From assembly GCA_024691985.1 (NCBI GenBank), contig JAILNC010000043.1, forward strand, positions 1-50,220: a stretch of DNA of 50,220 nucleotides. The letters are read 5' to 3'. A model generated the notes under the pieces. The model did not search any database. It was not told the origin of the DNA and saw nothing but the letters and a program-made list of their open reading frames with translations. The position numbers were made by a program, and so were the translations under genes. Shown in pieces: positions 27,949 through 36,905 of this stretch. The DNA comes from Oscillospiraceae bacterium (GTDB lineage: Bacteria; Bacillota; Clostridia; Oscillospirales; Oscillospiraceae). Within the stretch, counting starts at the first letter, position 1. The number at the start of each line of letters is the position of its first letter.

Positions 27949-29127
27949 ATGCTCAATCAAACCATGCTCGCCCTCGGAACGAAGCGCTCCTGCATCCGGG
28001 AGCTGTTTGAGTACGGACTCAAGCAGGCCGCGATCGTCGGGAAGGAGAACGTCTACGACTATTCTCTCGGCAACCCCTCCATCCCCGCTCCGCCGGAGGT
28101 CAACGAGACCTTTGTCAGAGTGGTCAAGGAGATGGACAGCCTCGCAGTCCACGGCTACACGCCGGCCCCCGGCGCGGCAGAACCCAGGAAGGCGATCGCG
28201 GACAATCTGAACACCCGTTTTGGGACCGCTATCCGCCCCGAAAACATCTTTATCACCTGCGGGTGCGCCCCGGCTCTGATTTCCGTGATTCGGGCGCTTG
28301 CCGTTCCGGACGCCGAGATCATCGCCTTCGCGCCTTTCTTCCCGGAATACAGGCCCTTCGTGGAGTCCAACGGCGTGCGCTTTGTTGAGATCCCGGCAGA
28401 CTACACCGCTTTCCAGATCAATCTGGAGGCGCTGGAGGCGCACATAACAAAGAATACCCAGGCTGTCATTATCAACACCCCGAACAACCCCTCCGGCGTT
28501 GTCTACAGCCGCGAGACGCTGACGAAGCTGGCCGCGCTGCTGGACAGGAAGGGCAAGGAGATCGGCCACGCCATCTACGTCATCGCCGACGAGCCCTACC
28601 GCGAGCTGGTCTACGACGGCGTCGAGGTGCCCTTCATCCCGACGATCTATGCGAACACCATCGTGTGCTACTCCTGGTCCAAGTCTCTCTCCCTCCCGGG
28701 CGAGCGTATCGGCTATGTCTGCGTGCCGGATGAGGCAGAGGACAGCGCCAATGTCTTTGCGGCCATCGCCGGGGCTGCCCGCATCTGCGGCCACACCTGC
28801 GCGCCGTCGCTGCAGCAGCGGGTGGCTACCCTGTGCATCAACTGCCCGCCGGATCTGAAAGCCTATGACGAGAACCGCAAGCTCCTGTACGACGCGCTGA
28901 GCTCCTACGGCTACGAGTGCGTCAAGCCCCAGGGCGCGTTCTACATGTTCGTCAAGGCGCCGGGCGGGGACGCCCAGGCCTTCTCGGACAAGGCGAAGGC
29001 GAAGAATCTGCTGATCGTGCCCGGCGGCGATTTCGGCTGCCCGGACTACTTCCGCATCTGCACCTGCGTGTCAAAGGACATGATCCTGCGCAGCCTGCCC
29101 ACCTTTGAGGCCCTTGTGAAGGAGTAA
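27949..29127 (+). CDS. PLP-dependent class I/II aminotransferase
   Basis: VYDYSLGNPSIPAPPEV, NTPNNPSGVVYS, VIADEPYRELVYDG, CYSWSKSLSLPGERIGY (PLP Lys). Confidence 0.92.
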   Translation: MLNQTMLALGTKRSCIRELFEYGLKQAAIVGKENVYDYSLGNPSIPAPPEVNETFVRVVKEMDSLAVHGYTPAPGAAEPRKAIADNLNTRFGTAIRPENIFITCGCAPALISVIRALAVPDAEIIAFAPFFPEYRPFVESNGVRFVEIPADYTAFQINLEALEAHITKNTQAVIINTPNNPSGVVYSRETLTKLAALLDRKGKEIGHAIYVIADEPYRELVYDGVEVPFIPTIYANTIVCYSWSKSLSLPGERIGYVCVPDEAEDSANVFAAIAGAARICGHTCAPSLQQRVATLCINCPPDLKAYDENRKLLYDALSSYGYECVKPQGAFYMFVKAPGGDAQAFSDKAKAKNLLIVPGGDFGCPDYFRICTCVSKDMILRSLPTFEALVKE

Positions 29128-29157
29128 AAAGAGCTCTGATTTCCTCTCAATATTTCT

Positions 29158-29210
29158 TAAAAGCAGGAACTCCACCGGGTTTTTCCCGGTGGAGTTCCTG
29201 CTTTCTTTTA
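29158..29210. terminator. bidirectional terminator between the ior cluster and the GT2-GtrA gene
   Basis: AAAGCAGGAACTCCACCGGGTTTTTCCCGGTGGAGTTCCTGCTTT. Confidence 0.85.
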
Positions 29211-30350
29211 TTTCTGGTCTCGAAAAACCCAGTTTTTTTGGATGAAATAACTGATGACGAACAGGATCAGCTCGATCACGATCTTGACCGCGGTCGCCAG
29301 CACGGGGTGGACGATGTCGAGCGCGTTGACGAGGGAGGTCAGACAAACCGTGGAGACCAGCGTCTGCGGCACGCAGAGGCAGTAGTACTTGCCGAGCGAG
29401 GCCCAGTGGTTCTCATTGGTGAGGAAGACGAAGCGGTCGTTCACCGTGAAGTTGAAGAGCGAAGACACCACACGCGCGCAGACCTGGGCCACGGGCGAGG
29501 CGTTGGCGAGCCTGGCGCCCAGCAGACTGAACAGAACCAGATAGAGCCCGTTGTCCAAAATCCAGGACAGGACCGCGCTCACCGCGTAGCGAAAGCCGGA
29601 GCCCGTGCAGAAGAAGCGGGCCATCACCCTGGTGATGCGCAGCGAGTCCTTGACCGGGTTGTAGTGCGAGCTGTAGTCCTCCGGGTCGTAGACGGTGGCG
29701 ATGGGCTGCTCCAGAAAGTCGATCCCCATGCGCTTCATGTGCAGCAGCATGTTCGTCTCATACTCGAAGCGCTCCCCCTCGATATCGCAGAAGGGCCCGA
29801 GATACTGCGCCGGGATGGCGCGCAGGCCCGTCTGTGTGTCGGAGAGGCGGATGCCGAAGATCAGCCGGAAGAAACGCGAGGTGGTCTTGTTGCCCGCCAC
29901 GGAGCGCGGCGGGATCCCGGGGAGGTTAAAGTCACGGCAGCCGAGGACGACCTTGTCGCCTGCCTCCAGCATCCTGTCGCCGCAGGCGACGATGTCCGGA
30001 AGCAGATGCTGCCCGTCCCCGTCGATGGTGATGACGCCCTTGAGCTCGGGAAGATTCTCCGCCACATAGGAGAACGCCGTCTTGAGCGCCCTTCCCTTGC
30101 CCATGTTGACCGGATGGGTCAGCACCGTGCAGCCGGGCTTTTCGGCCGCCTCCTCGAAAAAGCGTCTGGCTTCGGCGGAGCTGCCGTCGTCCACGATCAC
30201 GATATGGGCAAATCCCTCCCGCACGAGGCCGTCGACGACACGCGCAAATTTTTCATCGGGGTCCAGCGAAGGCAGCACAATGGCTGTGCTCCTGCGGCAG
30301 TCCGTCCCTGTTTCTGTACATGCGGATTCCATCTCAGTAAAGCTCCACAC
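29208..30350 (-). CDS. fused family-2 glycosyltransferase / GtrA-like membrane protein
   Basis: AIVLPSLDPDEKFARVVDGLVREGFAHIVIVDDGSS..., GVITIDGDGQH; C-terminal 4-TM GtrA half (FRYAVSAVLSWILDNGLYLVLFSLLG...VNDRFVF...YFIQKNWVF). Confidence 0.88.
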   Translation of the reverse strand: MWSFTEMESACTETGTDCRRSTAIVLPSLDPDEKFARVVDGLVREGFAHIVIVDDGSSAEARRFFEEAAEKPGCTVLTHPVNMGKGRALKTAFSYVAENLPELKGVITIDGDGQHLLPDIVACGDRMLEAGDKVVLGCRDFNLPGIPPRSVAGNKTTSRFFRLIFGIRLSDTQTGLRAIPAQYLGPFCDIEGERFEYETNMLLHMKRMGIDFLEQPIATVYDPEDYSSHYNPVKDSLRITRVMARFFCTGSGFRYAVSAVLSWILDNGLYLVLFSLLGARLANASPVAQVCARVVSSLFNFTVNDRFVFLTNENHWASLGKYYCLCVPQTLVSTVCLTSLVNALDIVHPVLATAVKIVIELILFVISYFIQKNWVFRDQK

Positions 30351-31470
30351 CCTCGGCCAGGAGACGCTCGCCGTCGTCGTAGACCAGAATCTTCAAGTTG
30401 CTGGTGCTGGTCTGATCGCCCTTGCCGTAATAGTAGTAGCTGGCCGAAGCGGTCAGATCGACCTCCGAGAAGCCGTTCACAAGCTCGAGCACGGAGTTGA
30501 CAAAGACGCTGTCCACATTGATATAGGAGGTATGCGCCCAGCTCAGTCCGTCCAGCGCGTCGTACATGCGGTTATACAGCGTGCCGTCCTCCAGCATGTA
30601 GTTTTTCAGCTCCGCAAGGCGTACGCCGGGGTCGCCCGCGCCGGAGATATAGCTCAGATACGCCGTGGCGAAGGGGACGGCGAAATCCGTATAGCGCGCC
30701 AGCTCGTCTCCGGAGACATAGGTCGTGAACTGTTCGTCCCCCTGATTCGGGTCGATGACGGTCGGCTGCCCGTCCCCGTCGCGGATCTCGGTCTGCGCTT
30801 CGCCGATGATATGGTCGAAGCGGTAGGTCACCTTGGTGGGCAGGCCGTTCCAGTAGCTGTAGTATTCCTTGTTGATGTTGTCATAGGGGATGCCCTTTTC
30901 GACGATGTATTCGCTGCCGAGCTGGACGCCGTTGACAAATACCTGATAATTGAACGGGACCGTGACCTCCACCGAATTGTAGAGAGCGTTGAAGTCAAAG
31001 CTGTCCCCCGTGACCTTCCAGGGATAGAGGTTCCACTTGAGCCAGGACCAGGGCTTCTGCGTGGTGTCGATCCGGCTGCGGTAGCTGGTATCCTCCTCGA
31101 TCGTGACCGTGCCGATCTCCCTGCCGCCGCAGCGAAGACTGTAGACGCTCATGGTCTCGCTGCCGCCCTTGCGCACGGCGGTAACGCCGCTGGAGAGCTT
31201 GTCCTGCACGAAGGCCTTGATCTCCTCGTCCGTCTGGGCCTCATGGGGCATGGCCGCGACCGCCTCCGCGATCCCGTCGCTCCAGCGCTCTCGGTTGAGC
31301 TCTTCCAGATAATCGTCGATCGCATGATACGATCTGGTATATTCGTACTCCTCGGCATAGGTCCAGACCATGAGCAGCCCGTATGCGGCGGCGGCCAGGA
31401 GCGCTATCGCGAACAGGACCAGAAAAAACGTATAAAGTGCGGCGCGGCGTCTTCTCTTTCTCGCCATCAT
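30334..31470 (-). CDS. single-pass membrane protein of unknown function (paralog A)
   Basis: N-terminal basic + TM; aligns with 31510..32643 along its length (MPHEAQTDEE, PTKVTYRFDHIIG, LDGLSWAHTS). Confidence 0.75.
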   Translation of the reverse strand: MMARKRRRRAALYTFFLVLFAIALLAAAAYGLLMVWTYAEEYEYTRSYHAIDDYLEELNRERWSDGIAEAVAAMPHEAQTDEEIKAFVQDKLSSGVTAVRKGGSETMSVYSLRCGGREIGTVTIEEDTSYRSRIDTTQKPWSWLKWNLYPWKVTGDSFDFNALYNSVEVTVPFNYQVFVNGVQLGSEYIVEKGIPYDNINKEYYSYWNGLPTKVTYRFDHIIGEAQTEIRDGDGQPTVIDPNQGDEQFTTYVSGDELARYTDFAVPFATAYLSYISGAGDPGVRLAELKNYMLEDGTLYNRMYDALDGLSWAHTSYINVDSVFVNSVLELVNGFSEVDLTASASYYYYGKGDQTSTSNLKILVYDDGERLLAEGVELY

Positions 31471-31509
31471 GTTTCCCTCTCTTTCCCCGCCGCAACCGGC
31501 GGGGCTTTC

Positions 31510-32643
31510 TCAATACAGTTCCAGGGCGATCGCCCTGACGTCGTCGTTTTTCTTTTCGACGAACACGCGCATATTGCTGACGTTCACTTCCTGCCCCTTG
31601 CCCATGGCGAAGGTGGTGGCCGTGGCCGTCATGTCGCAGACATAGAATCCGCCTCCCAGCGAGAGCGCCCCGTTCAGGCGGGAGGAATCGACGGTGATGG
31701 AGGAGGTGTGCGCCCAGCTCAGCCCGTCCAGCATGCCCTTCATACGCTGCTCCATCTCCGAATCGGGCTTCAGATAGGGCTCCAGCCTCTGGTAGGCGTA
31801 AGTCGAGTCGGAAACGCCGGCGGCATATTTCAGATAATTCGCCGTGAAGCCCGCGGTGAATTCCGCAAGGCGCGCAAGCTCCTCCTCGCTGCAGGGCTTG
31901 ATGAACTGGGAATCGTCCTTCCCCCGGTCGATGGAGAAGACTTCTCCGTCCTCGTCCCGGATCTCGGGCACGAGCCGCCCGATCACATTGTCGAAGCGAT
32001 AGCGCACCTTGGTGGGGAGATCCTCGCTGTACTTGTAGTAATCCGCCAGGGCCTGAAAGGGGATCCCCGTCTCCGTGATATACTCCTCCCCCAGTCTGAC
32101 GCCGTTGAGCCAGACGGAGAAGGTCTCCGGAACGACGACCTCCACGGAGCTGTACAGGCCGTTGAAGTCAAATTCCTCTTTCTCGACCTTCCAGGTCTTC
32201 AGGCTCCAGGGCAGGAGCGACCACGGGCGGCGCGAGATATCGATCCCGGGAACATGGTCGGGATCCTCGGCCAGCGTGACCGTGCCGAAGGCCTTGCCGT
32301 TGCAGCGGAGCGTATACACCGCGCGGCCGTCGCCGCCGCCCTTGCGGGCAAAGCTGACGCCGTCGCGCAGCAGCTCGCGGACATGCACGGCGACCTCCTC
32401 GTCGCTCTGGACCTCATGGGGCATGGCCGCAACGGTCTCCGCGATCCCCTCATCCCAGAGCTGCTCGCTCAGGTTGGCGACATAGATCTGCATGGCCCTC
32501 TCGGGACGGGACGCTTCATACTCCGCCGCGTACTCCCAGATCCGGCTCAAAGCGTAGATCGAGGCGGCGATCAGCGCGAGCCCCCACACATAGAGGCACG
32601 CCGCATAGATCAGCTTTCCCCGGCGTGTTTTCCTTCTTGCCAT
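31510..32643 (-). CDS. single-pass membrane protein of unknown function (paralog B)
   Basis: N-terminal basic + TM; shared motifs MPHEVQSDEE, PTKVRYRFDNVIG, LDGLSWAHTS with the neighbouring ORF. Confidence 0.75.
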   Translation of the reverse strand: MARRKTRRGKLIYAACLYVWGLALIAASIYALSRIWEYAAEYEASRPERAMQIYVANLSEQLWDEGIAETVAAMPHEVQSDEEVAVHVRELLRDGVSFARKGGGDGRAVYTLRCNGKAFGTVTLAEDPDHVPGIDISRRPWSLLPWSLKTWKVEKEEFDFNGLYSSVEVVVPETFSVWLNGVRLGEEYITETGIPFQALADYYKYSEDLPTKVRYRFDNVIGRLVPEIRDEDGEVFSIDRGKDDSQFIKPCSEEELARLAEFTAGFTANYLKYAAGVSDSTYAYQRLEPYLKPDSEMEQRMKGMLDGLSWAHTSSITVDSSRLNGALSLGGGFYVCDMTATATTFAMGKGQEVNVSNMRVFVEKKNDDVRAIALELY

Positions 32644-32664
32644 ACGCTCTCCTCGAAACCGGGA

Positions 32665-33849
32665 TCACTTGTAGAGCCAGGCGTCGGGCAGGGGGCGGGG
32701 CTGTCCGTTCTCTGCGGAGCAGCTGTTGACATAGTGGTCCTTGTAGTACATGACCGTGGAGGAGCCGCCGTCCATGTTGATGGCGTTGATCGCGCCGTAG
32801 TCAAGCATGATGTCCGTCATATCCTGGTAGGTGGCGCCGGTGGAGTGGACCTGGCGTCCGTCGATGACCAGCATCAGGATCGCGCCGTCCGCACGCTGGC
32901 CGATGGCGGTGCGGGGGTTGACGCTGCTGCTGGGGGGATCGGCGGGCAGGCCGTTCGTGATCAGGATGGGGCCGAAGGAAACGGCGTTGACGATGTTGTT
33001 GGCCTGGCACTCCTCCAGCGTGTAGAAGCCGACGTGCAGGATGCCGTCCTTATCCAGGCCGGCGAAGCCCTCCGTCTGCCCGCTGTTGTCGTTGTAGCAC
33101 TGGCCGTCGATGATCGTGAGCCCCTCGGGGATGCCGCCGAGGCCGCCGCCGCCGTCGTCCTTGAAGCCGCCGGCGTTGATGCCGCCGATGGCGCCGTATT
33201 TTTTGACCATCTCCTCCAGCGTCAGGCCGATGCCGCCGTAGCTGTCGGGCATGCCGACGAAGACGCGCTTGGGGTCAAGGATGACCGTCATATAGCCCAT
33301 ATAGCCGTTGCCCTTGACGTCGAGCAGGATGATGCCGTCCCCGTCCTCGTCCACCAGACCGTAGGCGTCGGTATGGTTGTCATCCTCGCCCTGCGCATCC
33401 TCATGCGCGGCGATGGTGATGAGGTTCGCGTCGGTCGCGATGTCCGACGGCGCCTCTTCCTTTTTCGTCAGCTCCTGCATCTCCGCCTCCGTCAGGAAAA
33501 GACGGGGGATGAAGCGGAACCGGCGCGTCTCGTTCATGGTGTTGATGAACATGTCGCGCAGGGCGGGAGAGGGGCCCTTGATGATCACATATTCAAGACC
33601 GAGGCAGAAGCAGCCGGTGACCAGCACCAGAACGATGATGAAGCCTGCCACCCTGTCCCAGAAACGCATCCTCTTTTTATGGCGGACCTTCTTCCGAAGG
33701 ATCTCGCGTTCGGCCTCGCGATCGGTCTCGCTCCCGGTTTCGCCGCCGGCCGCACGCGCGAGCTCCTGCTCGTTCACTTCTTCCGCCGGAGATACAGTCT
33801 TTTTCTTCTTCACAGTTACACCCTCGTATGATGAAATGATGGATCTCAT
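32665..33849 (-). CDS. phosphodiester glycosidase (NAGPA-domain) family exported protein
   Basis: GAIGGINAGGFKDDGGGGLGGIPEGLTIIDGQ, NPRTAIGQRADGAILMLVIDGRQ, GAINAINMDGGSSTVMYYKD. Confidence 0.85.
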   Translation of the reverse strand: MRSIISSYEGVTVKKKKTVSPAEEVNEQELARAAGGETGSETDREAEREILRKKVRHKKRMRFWDRVAGFIIVLVLVTGCFCLGLEYVIIKGPSPALRDMFINTMNETRRFRFIPRLFLTEAEMQELTKKEEAPSDIATDANLITIAAHEDAQGEDDNHTDAYGLVDEDGDGIILLDVKGNGYMGYMTVILDPKRVFVGMPDSYGGIGLTLEEMVKKYGAIGGINAGGFKDDGGGGLGGIPEGLTIIDGQCYNDNSGQTEGFAGLDKDGILHVGFYTLEECQANNIVNAVSFGPILITNGLPADPPSSSVNPRTAIGQRADGAILMLVIDGRQVHSTGATYQDMTDIMLDYGAINAINMDGGSSTVMYYKDHYVNSCSAENGQPRPLPDAWLYK

Positions 33850-34025
33850 TTACATAACAACCCAAATTACACGTTATTCTACCACATGCCGCCGATACTG
33901 GCAAGCGCATTTTGCCGGAATTCACAAATATGTTAGATAATACCGCCGCTTCCCGGCGAAAGCAAGGGAAAGGCGTCGAAGGCGATCTCCCGGCGCGCCG
34001 GGAGATTTGACTGCCTGAGGCGCAA

Positions 34026-34066
34026 AAAGTTCCCGTCCCCCCATATCAGGAGGACGGGATTCGTTT
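34026..34066 (-). terminator. terminator downstream of the carbohydrate-binding-like gene
   Basis: CCCGTCC ... GGACGGG stem (34032-34059) with flanking A tract (minus-strand T tract). Confidence 0.6.
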
Positions 34067-34075
34067 TTGGTCGGA

Positions 34076-36163
34076 TCAGGGCTCGAAGCGAAATGCCAGA
34101 AGCAGACCGCACGCGAGCGCCAGCAGAGAGAGCGTCAGCAGGATCCAGGTCGACGCGTCCGGCACGAACTGCGTCTGTTCCGCCTCCGCCTGCTCTTCCG
34201 TCTCCGTCTCTTCGGACGGCGCCGCAGCATCCGGGCGCTCGCCGCCAAAATCCGGCATATCCGGAGGCGTGCCCATCTCCCCGTCGCCGGGGAAGCTGCC
34301 GCCAAAGTCCGGCATATCCGGAGGCGGACTCATTTCCGCGCCGGGGAAGCCGCCGCCGAAGTCGGGCTTCTCCGGGGGCGCTGCGGGAGCGCCGCTCTCG
34401 TCCGTGCGCTCCTCCCTGTGTCCGCCGGGACGTCCGCCGGTGCGCTGCATGCCGCTGCCCCAGTTCATCGGTCCGCCGAACATGGAGCTCGCCGCGTTGC
34501 CGTAGGAGGCCGCGGTCGACGACAGCGTGATCTCCTCCGAGCTGTCGCCGATGACGATGCGATAGCTCTCGCCGAGCTGCAGCCCGGGGGCGCTGATGGA
34601 GACGGAGTCAAAGGAGCAGGGCACGGTATAGCTCACGAGGGTCTGACCGTCCAGGGTCTCCAGGGAGACCGTCGACCCGGCCTCGGCGCCCTCGCTGAAA
34701 TTGTACAGGATGGCGCACTGGGTGGAGGATTCATCAAAGCCCTCGGCCATCGAATAGCTGCCGCAGGCCACGATCTCGCCGCCGGTGACGGTGCAGGTGC
34801 CGCCGCTTTCGCTGCCGTAATCCAGGGCGCTGTTCGTGCCGCCGGCGGGAAGGCTCACCCGGATGACGCCGCCGCTGATGACGATGTCGCCGTTGGAGTC
34901 GATGCCGTCCGCGTCCCGCGCGGTCGTGTTGGCGACGGTGAGCGTGCCGCCGCTGATGTGGACCCAGGTCTCCGTGTCGGACGAAGCCGTTTCGGCACCG
35001 GGGCCGAAGCCGAAGCCGCCGGAGCCGCCGTTTGCGTTCAGGCCGTCGTCCGTGGGGTAGACGGTCAGGTCGCCGCCGCGGATGTCGATGGTCAGCGCCT
35101 CGACGCCCTCGTAACAGTCTTCGATCAGGATCTCGCCGCCCGTTACCGTGATCGCGGCGTCGGAGTGGATCCCGTCGTCGCCGGCGCGGATCTGCAGACT
35201 GCCGCCCGCGAGCAGGATGTCCCCGGCGGCGTGGATCGCGTCGTCTGCGGCGTTGATGCTGAGACTGCCGTCCGTGAGCTGTATGTTCCCGTCGGACTGG
35301 ACCCCGTCGTTTCCGGCGCGGATCTGCAGACTGCCGCCCGCGAGCAGGATGTCCCCGGCGCTGCGGAGCCCGTCGTCATCGGCGCTGAGCGCAAAGGTCC
35401 CGGACTCGATATACAGCGTCCCCCCCGCGCCGTTGAGGACCAGCGCGTCGTCCCCGGCCTCGGCCGCTATGTCGGCATTGCAGATGTGCAGCGCGTCGTT
35501 GGCGCGGATGGCGTCCTGCACCGCGCTGACCCTGATCCTGCCGCCGGTGATGATCAGATCGTCGTTGGCTGAGATGCCGTGCCGGTAGAGCGCGCTGAGC
35601 GTGAGACTGCCGCCGCCGTTGATCGTCAGATCGTCATGCGAAAAGATCACGCCGTCCGTATTGTCCGCGAGCGCTTCGTCGGAGTAGGCTTCCCCGCTCG
35701 TCATGCGGTTGTCGGAGCCCTCCGCCAGCGTCAGAAAGACCTTGTCCGCCTGATCGACGCGCAGGCAGGCGTCGTCCGGGCAGTTGATCTCCACCCCGTC
35801 CAGCAGCAGCCAGACCTTGGAATCGCGCTCGGCGTCGACGACGACGCTGCCGCCCTCCAGCGCGCCGCGGAGCACATAGCGTCCGGCGGAGGAGATGATG
35901 ACGTCGCCGTTGTAGAAGTAGGCGCCGCCGCCCGAGATCGAGGCCTTGTCCCCCTTGAGCGTGATCACCGCGGCGGACGCGCTGTCCCAGCCGCCGTTGA
36001 GATCGTTGGCGGTGAACCAGCCCGATCCGGCGCTGCCCTCGGCATCCTCGTCCACAAGGACCTGGATGCCGAAGCGCTCGCCGTTGATGAACAGGACGGT
36101 CAGCAGCAGCGTGAGGATGAGCACGGCAATGCATATGAAATCTATGCCCTTGCGCGTTGACAT
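34076..36163 (-). CDS. carbohydrate-binding-domain (DUF4353-like) repeat protein, membrane anchored at both ends
   Basis: N-terminal TM; repeated GNDGVQSDGNIQLTDGSLSINAADDAIHAAGDILLAGGSLQIRAGDDGIHSD units; C-terminal PPDMPDFGGSFPG repeats and TM WILLTLSLLALACGLLLAFRFEP. Confidence 0.8.
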   Translation of the reverse strand: MSTRKGIDFICIAVLILTLLLTVLFINGERFGIQVLVDEDAEGSAGSGWFTANDLNGGWDSASAAVITLKGDKASISGGGAYFYNGDVIISSAGRYVLRGALEGGSVVVDAERDSKVWLLLDGVEINCPDDACLRVDQADKVFLTLAEGSDNRMTSGEAYSDEALADNTDGVIFSHDDLTINGGGSLTLSALYRHGISANDDLIITGGRIRVSAVQDAIRANDALHICNADIAAEAGDDALVLNGAGGTLYIESGTFALSADDDGLRSAGDILLAGGSLQIRAGNDGVQSDGNIQLTDGSLSINAADDAIHAAGDILLAGGSLQIRAGDDGIHSDAAITVTGGEILIEDCYEGVEALTIDIRGGDLTVYPTDDGLNANGGSGGFGFGPGAETASSDTETWVHISGGTLTVANTTARDADGIDSNGDIVISGGVIRVSLPAGGTNSALDYGSESGGTCTVTGGEIVACGSYSMAEGFDESSTQCAILYNFSEGAEAGSTVSLETLDGQTLVSYTVPCSFDSVSISAPGLQLGESYRIVIGDSSEEITLSSTAASYGNAASSMFGGPMNWGSGMQRTGGRPGGHREERTDESGAPAAPPEKPDFGGGFPGAEMSPPPDMPDFGGSFPGDGEMGTPPDMPDFGGERPDAAAPSEETETEEQAEAEQTQFVPDASTWILLTLSLLALACGLLLAFRFEP
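35181..35360. repeat. 48-bp direct repeat (two copies, 132-bp period) inside the beta-solenoid coding region
   Basis: CCGGCGCGGATCTGCAGACTGCCGCCCGCGAGCAGGATGTCCCCGGCG at 35181-35228 and 35313-35360. Confidence 0.9.
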
Positions 36164-36199
36164 GAAACAGTTACCTCCCCGAGGAGTATAGATGGGGGT

Positions 36200-36871
36200 T
36201 TATCCCATGTAGTCGCCGTTGTAGCTGACCAGGACGGCGCTGTGAACGCCCTCGAGCTCTGCCAGATGGTTGATGAAGGAGGTGTCGTCCTTGGCAAGAC
36301 GGACCTCGAGATTGAGCTCCACCGCGCCGCGCTGCACGGTCTTGCTCTTGACGACGCAGCGCTTTGTCCTGCTGCGCAGATAGGCCACGGCCTTCTCCTC
36401 GCTCTGCGGCCCGTCGCAGCTGAGCACGACGATATAGGGCTTGGTCGTGTCGCTGCGGTTGGCGAAGATCAGGATGATCACGCCGATCATCACGCTGCCG
36501 AACACGGCCAGCGGGATCATGCCCGCAGCCAGCACGATGCCGACGGCGATGGCCCAGAACAGAAACGCGATGTCCATCGGATCCTTGATGGCGGTGCGGA
36601 AACGCACGATGGACAGCGCGCCCACCATGCCCAGACTCAGCACCACGTTCGACGTGACGGCGAGGATCACCAGCGCCGTGATCATCGTCAGCGCGATCAG
36701 CGTGACGCCGAAGCTGGCGGAATACATCACGCCCGCGAAGGTCTTCTTGTACACGAAGAAGATGAACAGGCCCAGCCCGAAGGCCAGCACCATCGCCAGC
36801 ACCATGTCCAGAAGACTCACGGCGTTGACGTTCTCGAGAAAGCTGGATTTGAAGATGTCACTGAAGGTCAT
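36200..36871 (-). CDS. DUF4956 domain membrane protein
   Basis: VLSLGMVGALSIVRFRTAIKDPMDIAFLFWAIAVGIVLAAGM (characteristic DUF4956 core). Confidence 0.85.
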   Translation of the reverse strand: MTFSDIFKSSFLENVNAVSLLDMVLAMVLAFGLGLFIFFVYKKTFAGVMYSASFGVTLIALTMITALVILAVTSNVVLSLGMVGALSIVRFRTAIKDPMDIAFLFWAIAVGIVLAAGMIPLAVFGSVMIGVIILIFANRSDTTKPYIVVLSCDGPQSEEKAVAYLRSRTKRCVVKSKTVQRGAVELNLEVRLAKDDTSFINHLAELEGVHSAVLVSYNGDYMG

Positions 36872-36905
36872 GTTGCGTTTCTCCTTTGTATCGTGAAATC
36901 ATTTG

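Noticed and set aside
26506-28794. 762-aa minus-strand ORF opposite iorB, CoA-transferase and aminotransferase
   Set aside because: Crosses three plus-strand genes; shadow ORF
30082-33831. 1249-aa plus-strand ORF spanning several minus-strand genes
   Set aside because: Runs across four recognisable minus-strand genes and their intergenic spaces; no motif of its own
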